Below, one piece after another: positions 35,208-42,199 of a stretch of 64,000 nt of DNA. The stretch comes from a virus: positions 124,001 to 188,000 of IMG/VR virus record IMGVR_UViG_3300047322_001237. One strand, 5' to 3'. The notes beneath the pieces are model-generated. The model worked only from the letters and a program-made list of their open reading frames with translations, searched no databases and had not been told where the DNA came from. The position numbers were made by a program, and so were the translations under genes. Numbering within the stretch: the first letter of the stretch is position 1; each line of letters starts with the position of its first letter.

Positions 35208-35645
35208 TCAGTAGGACGTTTTCTTGTTGCCGACCGTGGTGTTGGGGAACTGACGTGCGATATGCTGTCCCGTCAGTCGCTGCGGATAGACGCGCGGCTG
35301 AACCTCCCGGGCAAAGTAGCGCTGCAGGGTCTGTGGATCTGCTGGCGTTCCACCACTTGCCACGTGCCGTACCACCTGGACAACCGGAGGGTTGGCGAGG
35401 AAGGGGTTGGCTGCCGCAGGGTTGCTTTCCTGAGGGGCAGGGACGATAGGCGGCGGAATGTTGTTCGCACTGGCGATCACCTCGACGTACGACTTACCCA
35501 CTTGCAGTGAGGCGACAAACACTGGTGGGGTCGTGAGGACTTCACCAAAGACCTTGTTCATCCTCGCGCTGTAGGGAAAGCCCCCACCCCCTCCGGAGAT
35601 GACCTCAGCAAAGACCTTCCTAACTACGGTGGAATCAGTAGCCAT
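35208..35645 (-). CDS. EVI-repeat virion protein, 145 aa
   Basis: Three N-terminal repeats (VRKVFAEVISGGG, MNKVFGEVLTTPP, VGKSYVEVIASAN) match the VYLEVIGG repeats of the 221-aa protein at 6083-6748. The rest is Pro-rich with PPPIVPAPQESN and a final QRYFAREVQPRVYPQR segment. Likely a minor virion protein. Its ATG overlaps the end of the upstream gene by 11 nt. Confidence 0.65.
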   Translation of the reverse strand: MATDSTVVRKVFAEVISGGGGGFPYSARMNKVFGEVLTTPPVFVASLQVGKSYVEVIASANNIPPPIVPAPQESNPAAANPFLANPPVVQVVRHVASGGTPADPQTLQRYFAREVQPRVYPQRLTGQHIARQFPNTTVGNKKTSY

Positions 35646-36744
35646 TCATGGACTCCATACCGAACTGAAGTGCATCGATCGCCGCTTTCGTCCACGGATT
35701 TCCGGCACTGTCTAACAAGAACGTGCTCCGGAAATTTGTCGCCGTGGCTGTTGGCTGAACGGTAGGAGCCGCCCGAAGGACACCGTTATCGCGAAGCATC
35801 GGGGCAAGGAATACAGCTCCGCCGTTTCCAGCATTCTTCGAAAAGGTGTTCACCACCACGGCATCAATATCCACCGGGTTGGTCCCATTGAGAATGCTGG
35901 TGGTGTACATGTCAAGCTTCCCTGGCACCGTCGCCGTGAGCGTCCCGCTACCGGAGTATCCCTGTGCTGCGATGGCGTAGTTGCTACCCGCGCTCGGTGT
36001 GAATTGAGCGGAGGCACCCGCCCCCGTCGGCTTGCCAGTGTAGATGCGTTTCTGACCAATCGGGAACGTGTTGAAGCTGCTACCGGTGTTATCCCAGACG
36101 ATAAAGTCGTCAAAGTAACTGGTCACGTAGCCGCTCGACGAGTTGTTCACAGCACCAAATCCGACGGTACCGTTTGGAAGCACGAACGAGTTGTAGATTG
36201 TGCGAACCCCCGTCACCACCAAGTCGAGCTCGCCGTCCACATAGACCATCGCAGACCCGGTCGTGGCCGTGGTCAACACAACCTGCATTTCAATCCAATG
36301 CCACTGACCATCGCAGACATTGTGCACGCCTGGTGGCCCGAGAGGCGTCAACATTCCAAACCCGGTGAACTGGATGAAGCCGCTGTTGTTCACCGCGAAG
36401 ATGCTGTTGGTGTAACTGGGGCCAATGTTGCCGTAGCCCATGTTCATCAATCCGCCATAGTTACTCGAGTACGCTGGCGAATCCACCGGGGGCGCGGCCT
36501 GTCTGAACATCAATGCTGAATTGAACGTCGCGCCCATCGTGAAAGCCACGGTGAGTACCATCATCACAGTGTAGTTGTGAGACGGACCGATAGCGACTCC
36601 TCCGCCGCCATACACACCGCCCGCCGCATTCCAGTTGATGAGTGCATCTAGCGAGGACAGGCTGTTCCCGGATATCCAGCCTTTACCCATTAGATCCGAC
36701 GCTTGAGTGTAGGCGTCGAAGCCGTCGCAAAACAATAAAGCCAT
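35635..36744 (-). CDS. MALLFCDGFD-type lectin-like tail protein, 369 aa
   Basis: Start at MALLFCDGFDAY (GAGGAG 7 nt upstream; a GTG five codons earlier lies within the ribosome site). Residues to about 235 follow a ConA-like jelly roll: SALMFRQAAPP, DGQWHWIEMQVVL, MVYVDGELDLVVTG, SYFDDFIVWDNTGS. The C-terminal 130 residues form a second domain beginning PIGQKRIYTGKP. The neighbour at 36766 is collinear. Probable receptor-binding virion protein. Confidence 0.75.
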   Translation of the reverse strand: MALLFCDGFDAYTQASDLMGKGWISGNSLSSLDALINWNAAGGVYGGGGVAIGPSHNYTVMMVLTVAFTMGATFNSALMFRQAAPPVDSPAYSSNYGGLMNMGYGNIGPSYTNSIFAVNNSGFIQFTGFGMLTPLGPPGVHNVCDGQWHWIEMQVVLTTATTGSAMVYVDGELDLVVTGVRTIYNSFVLPNGTVGFGAVNNSSSGYVTSYFDDFIVWDNTGSSFNTFPIGQKRIYTGKPTGAGASAQFTPSAGSNYAIAAQGYSGSGTLTATVPGKLDMYTTSILNGTNPVDIDAVVVNTFSKNAGNGGAVFLAPMLRDNGVLRAAPTVQPTATATNFRSTFLLDSAGNPWTKAAIDALQFGMESMNGY

Positions 36745-36765
36745 ATCTTCTCTCCTCACCCAGCA

Positions 36766-37884
36766 TTAGGCCGACGCCGCTCCGATCTGCACGCTGTTGA
36801 TCGACGTCGGCGTCCACGCTCTGCTCGAGCTGTCCTGATAGAAGGGTTGCTGGAACGTCTTGAGCGTGCTAAGAAGCTGGTTCGTTCGACCCGGCACGAC
36901 GATGCCGCCGGAGCTGGCCGCGTTGATCAGGCTTCTCACGCCAGCGCCCGGATTGTTCGCGGATGCATTGACCACGAGTGCATCGATCTGTGACGGCGTT
37001 GCGCCCTTGAGGGCGTTCACCAGATACAAGTCCGTCTGAGATGCCGCGACTGCAGTTAGGCTGTTCGTTCCGGCGCCTGCTGCGTTCCATGACTGGCTGG
37101 CTGCTGCGTAGTTCGAACCGGAAAGCGGAGTAAATTGAGAAGAGTTCCCTGCGCCATTCGGATCGCCCGAGTAGATGCGCTTCTGGCCAATCGGAAACGT
37201 ATTGAACGCCGTCCCGGTGTTGTCCCAGACCATGAAATCATCGTAGTAGGTCGTGCAGTTCAGACTGCCATTGTTCGCGCCAGCGCCGAACCCCACGTGG
37301 CCGAACAGCGGTCGTGAGGAGCTTTTTGTCGGGATGCCGGTCATCTGAATATCGAGGCGTCCGTCGATATATATCGCTACCGCTCCGACGGCCGTTTGTG
37401 CAAACACCACCTGCACTTCCATCCAATGCCAGACGCCGTCACAGACGTTGATCTTGCCGAGCCCTCCAGCCAAGGGGCTCAACATGTGCCCGCAGAACTG
37501 GAGCACGCCCGTCGTTGTCGGCCAAAGGATGGGAGCCGTATCGCAAAGACCGCTGACTGCAGCGTCATATCCTAGATTGATGACGGCGCTGGCATTACCC
37601 GTTGACGACGGGAAGTTCACGCTTGGAACACCGATCTGTTTGAAGAGCATGCCGAAATTGAGCGTCATCCCTTCGGTGTAGGTGAAGATACTTGGCATCT
37701 GAATCGCGGAGTTGTAATCGCCCGGGCCGTACACCACGCACCCCCCACCGTAGGCTCCCGCATTGGCGTTGACACTCACGTAAGAGTTCGGTGTAATACT
37801 TCCGACCGCCCCGACGTAGCCCCGTGTCACCATGTCAGCTACCGCGGAGTAGCTATCAAAGCCATCACAAAATAACAAAGCCAT
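36766..37884 (-). CDS. MALLFCDGFD-type lectin-like tail protein, 372 aa, paralogue of the neighbour
   Basis: Same architecture as the 369-aa product: MALLFCDGFDSYSAVADM, jelly-roll blocks WHWMEVQVVFAQ and AIYIDGRLDIQMTG, TTYYDDFMVWDNTGT, then the PIGQKRIYSGDPNGAG domain. Tandem duplication followed by divergence is the simplest explanation and parallels the 6758/9048 pair. AAGGAAAGG precedes the start. Confidence 0.75.
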   Translation of the reverse strand: MALLFCDGFDSYSAVADMVTRGYVGAVGSITPNSYVSVNANAGAYGGGCVVYGPGDYNSAIQMPSIFTYTEGMTLNFGMLFKQIGVPSVNFPSSTGNASAVINLGYDAAVSGLCDTAPILWPTTTGVLQFCGHMLSPLAGGLGKINVCDGVWHWMEVQVVFAQTAVGAVAIYIDGRLDIQMTGIPTKSSSRPLFGHVGFGAGANNGSLNCTTYYDDFMVWDNTGTAFNTFPIGQKRIYSGDPNGAGNSSQFTPLSGSNYAAASQSWNAAGAGTNSLTAVAASQTDLYLVNALKGATPSQIDALVVNASANNPGAGVRSLINAASSGGIVVPGRTNQLLSTLKTFQQPFYQDSSSRAWTPTSINSVQIGAASA

Positions 37885-37895
37885 GTCCTTTCCTT

Positions 37896-39467
37896 CTAGT
37901 AGCGTTTGAGTCTGGAGCGCTGGAACGTTGTGCCGTTGATCCGTTGATCGAGCGTCGGAATGTTCGTGTTCGCGGGGGGATTGCCGAGGTCCACGGTGGA
38001 CGTCCAGCTCAGATAGCCTTTCTTCCGATCCTCTTCGGCGCAGTACAGACGCAGCGCGTCGCCCGAGGAGTCCGCATTGCAGAAGTTCAGGCTGTAGACA
38101 TCAAACACGTGCTTCATGCGCAGCTGCTGAAGTTGGGCGTTGATCTGATTGCTGACGGCGACAGCAGTTTGATCGACGATCTTCGAATACGTCCCGCTCG
38201 TCTGATTCCAACTGGTGAGCCACGACTGGAACATCACCCCGGCGCAGGACTGAATGAAGCTCGCGATATTGGTGAAGCCTCGGTTCGCAATGAGTCGCGT
38301 CCCTGTGTTGGTCTTCAACGTGTTGATGAGGCTGGCAATCAGGGATCCCATCTGCGGGTAGACGTCCGCATCGTCGATGTTGTCCATGAAGATGCCATCC
38401 ATGTGATGGCCTTTACGGGTATAACTGATGAGAAGTTGCTGGCCCGAGATCACGGAGGCAGCGCCGCCGCTCGTCATGACGAACGCGCCCGTACGCATGT
38501 CAAAGGTGTAGTCCGCGCCCTGGTGATAGACGCCTTTGCCATCGAGTGTGGTCAGTGTGATCGTTGCATCGGGATCGATCGGCGACTGCGCTGTGTCGAA
38601 CGCGAGGGCGTTCCCGGAAGCTATCGTCACCGTCTTCAGCGTGACCGTTTCCTGCGACACGATGACCGGACCATTCAGCACGGTAGGCGCGTAGTAGTTC
38701 ATAATGCGGGTGAGCCACGTCGCGTCACCAGAATCTGCGTAATACGACCCCGCAACGCCGTTCTGATCCGGTGTATTAGGGTTCGCAAGACTGAAATCCT
38801 GCAGATAACCAGGACTCACTGGCGTGTACTTGCCGCACGCGGTTCCGGTCTGGAGTTGGTGCACCGGCTTGTATTTATTGCACTTATTGTTCGTGCAAGC
38901 TGCATTCGCGCTTCGTACCCAGTTGTTGCTTGAAGTGAATCCTCCGCCACACACCCCGCCCTGCGAGTACGTCGCATAACCGCCGACGCTGTCCAGGCTG
39001 CACGCGCCTGAGCAACGTCCTGTGCCCAAGAAATACATCGGCTGTGCCTGCGCGCAGGCCTTCGTGCCATACACAGCCTGTTTGTCGTTGAGGCATTCCT
39101 TGCATTCTCGCGCCTGATACCCTCCCTTGAGATAGTACCCAGCTTTTCCGCCCGGGCCTGTCCCATCTCCCACATACGGTCCCGTTGCTGACGTGAAGTC
39201 GTAGCGGTTCGAGTGAAAGCCTTTTTCTTCTCCTACTGAGACGTAGCCGTACACCATGATTCCGAGCGCTTGCCAGGCCAGCACATCGGCTGTCTTGGCG
39301 GTGAATGGATCCACGATGAGAATGTCGTATTGCGACAGCACGCTCTGATTGCCCGACGCATAGCACACTGCATAGGTCGGGAACCGCTGCAGGACCTCGC
39401 TGTAGGCAATGCTCGCGTTCGGCTGGACGAGCAGGGTGTCGACATCGGTGTAGTTGCCGGTCGTCAT
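37896..39467 (-). CDS. GH114-like glycoside hydrolase (putative virion depolymerase), 523 aa
   Basis: TIM-barrel blocks typical of glycoside hydrolase family 114 (endo-alpha-1,4-polygalactosaminidase): QYDILIVDPF (47-56), MVYGYVSVGEEKG (71-83), SYYADSGDATW (241-251), DGIFMDNIDDADVYP (357-371) and RLIANRGFTN. Acidic residues in the last two and in the GYVSVGEE strand are catalytic candidates. Two insertions are unusual: a Cys-rich segment with nine Cys (122-211) and a beta-sandwich (about 262-350). No signal peptide. Within a fibre operon it is best read as a capsule- or exopolysaccharide-degrading tail protein. Confidence 0.7.
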   Translation of the reverse strand: MTTGNYTDVDTLLVQPNASIAYSEVLQRFPTYAVCYASGNQSVLSQYDILIVDPFTAKTADVLAWQALGIMVYGYVSVGEEKGFHSNRYDFTSATGPYVGDGTGPGGKAGYYLKGGYQARECKECLNDKQAVYGTKACAQAQPMYFLGTGRCSGACSLDSVGGYATYSQGGVCGGGFTSSNNWVRSANAACTNNKCNKYKPVHQLQTGTACGKYTPVSPGYLQDFSLANPNTPDQNGVAGSYYADSGDATWLTRIMNYYAPTVLNGPVIVSQETVTLKTVTIASGNALAFDTAQSPIDPDATITLTTLDGKGVYHQGADYTFDMRTGAFVMTSGGAASVISGQQLLISYTRKGHHMDGIFMDNIDDADVYPQMGSLIASLINTLKTNTGTRLIANRGFTNIASFIQSCAGVMFQSWLTSWNQTSGTYSKIVDQTAVAVSNQINAQLQQLRMKHVFDVYSLNFCNADSSGDALRLYCAEEDRKKGYLSWTSTVDLGNPPANTNIPTLDQRINGTTFQRSRLKRY

Positions 39468-40564
39468 TATTGGATTCCGAGTGTCTTGACCTTCAGTGCA
39501 AGCGTCATCGAGTCAGCGTCGATGTTCGTGACAAGCACGTAAAGATTGCCGGAGGTGAGGGGCGGCACGAAGAAGCAACCGTTGTCAACGAAGCTCTGGT
39601 CGGTAATGCCGCTCGCCGTGTAGATGAGTGCGCCCGAAGCATTGCCGTCGAAGAACTGGATCTCGTAGTTCTGTTGCGCGGCCGGGTCGCTGTTGTTTGC
39701 CGACACCTGGAGCACCAACGTGCCGAGTGTGGTGCCGAGCACAAAGGTGGTGTTCGCCGTGGCCCCGGCTGTCGCAGGCAAGGTAATGGTGGCAGATAAG
39801 GTCTGCGAGGCGACGCCTCTCTGAGCAAGCGCTGCCGATGCCGCGGCTGCGCTTGCGCTATTTGCTGCGTTGGTCGCGCTCGTTGCGGCAGCCGTTGCGC
39901 TGTTTCCGGCGAGCGTGGCGGAGTTTGCTGCGGCGCTCGCCGCGTTCGTTACGACCGAAGTATTGGTCGAGATCGAGCTCGCGCTTGCCGCGGCGGCACT
40001 GGCAGAGGCAGCGGCATTGGTCGCGCTCGTCGAGGCGCTGCTCGCACTCGAAGAGGCGTTACCGGCCTGTGTGGTTGCGGTGCTGGCGGAAGAAGCGGCG
40101 GATTGCGCGGAAGCAGCGGCCGCAGACGCCCAAGACGACGCTTGGGTTGCGGCCAGTTGGGCATTGGCGGATGCGCCGTTCACGTCCAGTGCCACCCAGC
40201 CCGAGGTCGTATACGTCATCACCACCGGCGGCGTCTTGGAGACGTCTTCATATTCCGCGCCGACCGTCAACGCGTTGCCGTTGTTGTCCTTCGTCGGCGG
40301 GGTCGTGTGAGGTCCGAGCCAAAAGGCACCGAACGATTGAATAGCGGTTTGGAGCGAGGCAGCCGCAGCGTTCGCTGCATCGATCGCTGCCTGCAAATCG
40401 GCCGCCGTTTGCGAGGCATCACCCGCGCTGCCACCGGCATTCTTCGCGGCCTGAACCGCTTGTGCAGCTGCTGCGGCAGCGGCCACCGCGGACTCGGCGG
40501 CCCAAGTGGCGGACTGGCTTGCCGACAGAACGTCGGTATCGATCTGACTCGTAGCGTCGGACAT
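39467..40564 (-). CDS. Ala/Ser-rich tail fibre, 365 aa
   Basis: Ala/Ser-rich from the start, with an FGAFWLG module at about 78 (TPPVVMTYTTSGW), a second Ala/Ser repeat stretch, and from about 255 a beta-sandwich tip (SATITLPATAGATANTTFVL). No clear anchor type 1 or 2 and no S74. Its stop overlaps the next ATG by one base (TAATG). First gene of a five-gene unit; the AATCGTATG motif is 27 nt upstream. Confidence 0.8.
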   Translation of the reverse strand: MSDATSQIDTDVLSASQSATWAAESAVAAAAAAAQAVQAAKNAGGSAGDASQTAADLQAAIDAANAAAASLQTAIQSFGAFWLGPHTTPPTKDNNGNALTVGAEYEDVSKTPPVVMTYTTSGWVALDVNGASANAQLAATQASSWASAAAASAQSAASSASTATTQAGNASSSASSASTSATNAAASASAAAASASSISTNTSVVTNAASAAANSATLAGNSATAAATSATNAANSASAAAASAALAQRGVASQTLSATITLPATAGATANTTFVLGTTLGTLVLQVSANNSDPAAQQNYEIQFFDGNASGALIYTASGITDQSFVDNGCFFVPPLTSGNLYVLVTNIDADSMTLALKVKTLGIQ

Positions 40565-40586
40565 GACAGGCTCTCTTCTAGGAAAT

Positions 40587-40601
40587 TGGGCATACGATTC
40601 C
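40587..40601 (-). promoter_or_regulatory. AATCGTATGC motif, putative late promoter
   Basis: Minus strand GGGAATCGTATGCCC, 27 nt before the 365-aa fibre gene. Confidence 0.5.
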
Positions 40602-40659
40602 CAAGGAAGGGATCAGCCCGGAGCCAGAAGGACAGGTGTCGTGTACGATATAAGCGTCG

Positions 40660-40732
40660 GGGGGGATAGCTCAGATGGGAGAGCGCCGCGTTCGCAACGC
40701 GGAGGTCGGGAGTTCGATCCTCCTTCCCTCCA
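40660..40732 (+). tRNA. tRNA-Ala (anticodon CGC)
   Basis: A full cloverleaf folds by eye: 7-bp acceptor GGGGGGA with TCCCTCC (one G-U), D-arm GCTC/GAGC, anticodon arm CCGCG-TTCGCAA-CGCGG with anticodon CGC at 40693-40695, and T-arm GGGAG-TTCGATC-CTCCT. Discriminator is A; CCA is not encoded. CGC reads the GCG alanine codon. It lies on the plus strand, opposite to all fibre genes, followed by its own terminator. Confidence 0.95.
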
Positions 40733-40740
40733 AATAGGAA

Positions 40741-40774
40741 GGACTTGGTCAAGACGGCCAGGTCCTTTTTTTTT
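40741..40774 (+). terminator. Rho-independent terminator of the tRNA
   Basis: Plus strand GGACTTGG, loop, CCAGGTCC, then nine T, 8 nt after the tRNA. Confidence 0.85.
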
Positions 40775-40856
40775 GTCCCATGCCACCCGCGTGGGGCGCT
40801 TTCCTCAAGTAATACAACGTAAACCAATACGAACGCTACGTCGCACGGCGCTGCAT

Positions 40857-40884
40857 TTGACATTATTTTTATAATGTCTATCAA
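40857..40884 (+). promoter_or_regulatory. Putative sigma70-type promoter with palindromic operator
   Basis: Plus strand TTGACA (40857-40862) with a 16-nt spacer to TATCAA (40879-40884). A perfect 20-bp palindrome, GACATTAT-TTTT-ATAATGTC (40859-40878), covers the -35 box and spacer, the place where a repressor would act. It would drive the plus-strand membrane-protein gene at 41047. About 270 nt between tRNA terminator and that gene hold nothing else recognisable but the hairpin at 40890. Confidence 0.45.
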
Positions 40885-40889
40885 GCCGG

Positions 40890-40926
40890 CATAAAGCCCC
40901 CGACCAAAGGGTCAGAGGCTGTGCCA
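40890..40926 (-). terminator. Stem-loop followed by TTTATGCCG
   Basis: Minus strand GCCTCTGACC, CTTT loop, GGTCGGGGGC, then TTTATGCCGG. Same layout as the adhesin-locus punctuation, here upstream of the tRNA cassette and the 365-aa fibre gene. CATA is replaced by CACA on the outer side. Confidence 0.55.
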
Positions 40927-41046
40927 CTCGGCGCGCGGGAAGGAACGGCGAACTTTGAGGTGACTCCGGATGCGGGCCCGGCCACAGAACAAGTGAGCCT
41001 GTACTGTGTAAGCTGTCTCGACTTCCCCAGACCACGAAGACCAAAA

Positions 41047-41268
41047 ATGAACGACCGAGAAGAGTTGTTGAGAGAGAACCATCAGCTTCGTGAGAAAGCC
41101 AAGTGGGCCGAGACGGGCGCGTGGGCGATTCTCTTCATCTGCCTGTGTTTCATCAACGCTGGGCCCGGTCGGGACAGTGGTACGGCAGGTGTCCTCGCTC
41201 TAGTCGAATCGGGAGCAATCTGGTTCATCGGTAAGCTCCTGATCCGCTTGAGCAACCGCAGCCGGTAA
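41047..41268 (+). CDS. Small membrane protein, 73 aa (only plus-strand CDS)
   Basis: Start MNDREELLRENHQLREKAKW gives a short charged helix, followed by two hydrophobic segments (GAWAILFICLCFINA, about 26-40, and GVLALVESGAIWFIGKLLI, about 48-67) separated by a Gly/Asp loop. Predicted inner-membrane hairpin, both ends on the same side. The ribosome site is weak (GAAGACC). A palindrome-bearing promoter candidate lies upstream and a bidirectional terminator downstream. A host-takeover or lysis-timing role is possible but not shown. Confidence 0.6.
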   Translation: MNDREELLRENHQLREKAKWAETGAWAILFICLCFINAGPGRDSGTAGVLALVESGAIWFIGKLLIRLSNRSR

Positions 41269-41280
41269 TGAGCCATCTCG

Positions 41281-41304
41281 AGCCTGACATTGGGATGTCA
41301 GGCT
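41281..41304. terminator. Bidirectional stem-loop between convergent genes
   Basis: AGCCTGACAT-TGGG-ATGTCAGGCT, 10-bp perfect stem, with TTCTTTG on the plus strand. It overlaps the stop of the DUF1289 gene and follows the plus-strand gene by 12 nt. Confidence 0.75.
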
Positions 41305-41486
41305 TCTTTGCTCCCGAATCGCATCGCTGTGCCTTCCTTTGCCGCACGATCGACGGCGGCTTGCCGTTCTTCGTTCGTCATGAAGACCCAGTTATCGACT
41401 TCCTGCTGAGTGCGACCGCAGCCTTTGCAGACCGCATCGAACAGCGTGGAGCAAACACCGATGCATCCGGAGGCGACGTCTTCCAT
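41298..41486 (-). CDS. DUF1289-family Cys-rich protein, 62 aa
   Basis: CIGVCSTLFDAVCKGCGRTQ, then W and NEERQAAV: this is the DUF1289 signature C-x3-C-x6-8-C-x2-C-GRT-x3-E-x3-W, a small metal-binding protein common in proteobacterial genomes. Function of the family is unknown. Start at MEDVASGC is preferred; a GTG three codons earlier is possible. Presence in a phage suggests host acquisition. Follows the 235-aa gene by 5 nt. Confidence 0.8.
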   Translation of the reverse strand: MEDVASGCIGVCSTLFDAVCKGCGRTQQEVDNWVFMTNEERQAAVDRAAKEGTAMRFGSKEA

Positions 41487-41491
41487 GGTTA

Positions 41492-42199
41492 TCACCCAAG
41501 GTAGACGGGCGTCCCGTCTACGTTCGTAGTTGTTACGAGCGCCCCAACGCCTCGCGCAAGTCTTTGCAGGGCCTCATCGCTCATGTACCCGATCGGGTGC
41601 CCCAGCTGCTGCGCAAGTGCCGCTTGGTTCGCGGCATTAGCGCTGGTCGCGACGCCGGTGCCGGTCAGCGGATTGATGAGAGCTGCGCCTCCCGTGCGAC
41701 CTTCCTTGAAGCTGGATAGTGCCGCCAACAGCTCGTCGTATGAGAGCGAAAATTCTTCGCCGGCGAGCTTGAACGCGAAGGCCTCGAACGGGACGCCGTT
41801 CGCTTCCGCTTGACGCCTCTGTTCGTCTGCTTCCTGCTTGTCGAGCGCGATATAGACACCAATCGATCGCGAGACTTTCGTCGCCGGTGCTACAACGCCT
41901 TCCGACGCCACGGGTGCTCCGGAGAAATTCAGAATGCCTTCGACCTTGTCCATGTATCGATCGAGCTCGTCCTTCGCCCAGACGACGAAATGGCCCTTGC
42001 GATCGAAGGTGTTGTCTTCGAAGTCGACTTCCTTGCGACCTGCGCCGCTTACATCGGACAGCGCCGAATAGATGAAGCGGGAGCCCCACGGATATTCGCC
42101 CGTGAGCCACAGCTCACCCAACTCGTTGTTCGCGCTCAGCGTCGAGAAGAACGTGTCCGGAGGCAGCTTGCGCAACTGCTGATAGGTGATAGTTTTCAT
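41492..42199 (-). CDS. Hypothetical protein, 235 aa
   Basis: Start MKTITYQQLRKLPPDTFFST overlaps the stop of the DHH gene (ATGA), so translation is coupled. The N-terminal 85 residues look globular, with RFIYSALSDVSGAGRKEVDFEDN; the C-terminus contains GYMSDEALQRLARGVGAL. No family recognised. Confidence 0.7.
   Translation of the reverse strand: MKTITYQQLRKLPPDTFFSTLSANNELGELWLTGEYPWGSRFIYSALSDVSGAGRKEVDFEDNTFDRKGHFVVWAKDELDRYMDKVEGILNFSGAPVASEGVVAPATKVSRSIGVYIALDKQEADEQRRQAEANGVPFEAFAFKLAGEEFSLSYDELLAALSSFKEGRTGGAALINPLTGTGVATSANAANQAALAQQLGHPIGYMSDEALQRLARGVGALVTTTNVDGTPVYLG

Noticed and set aside
40641-40660. sigma70 promoter directly before the tRNA
   Set aside because: A TATAAG stretch is present, but no acceptable -35 hexamer lies 15-19 nt upstream.
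40267-40884. 205-codon minus-strand frame across the tRNA
   Set aside because: It contains the well-known false translation of an antisense tRNA (EDRTPDLRVANAALSHLSY) and overlaps the start of the 365-aa fibre gene out of frame.
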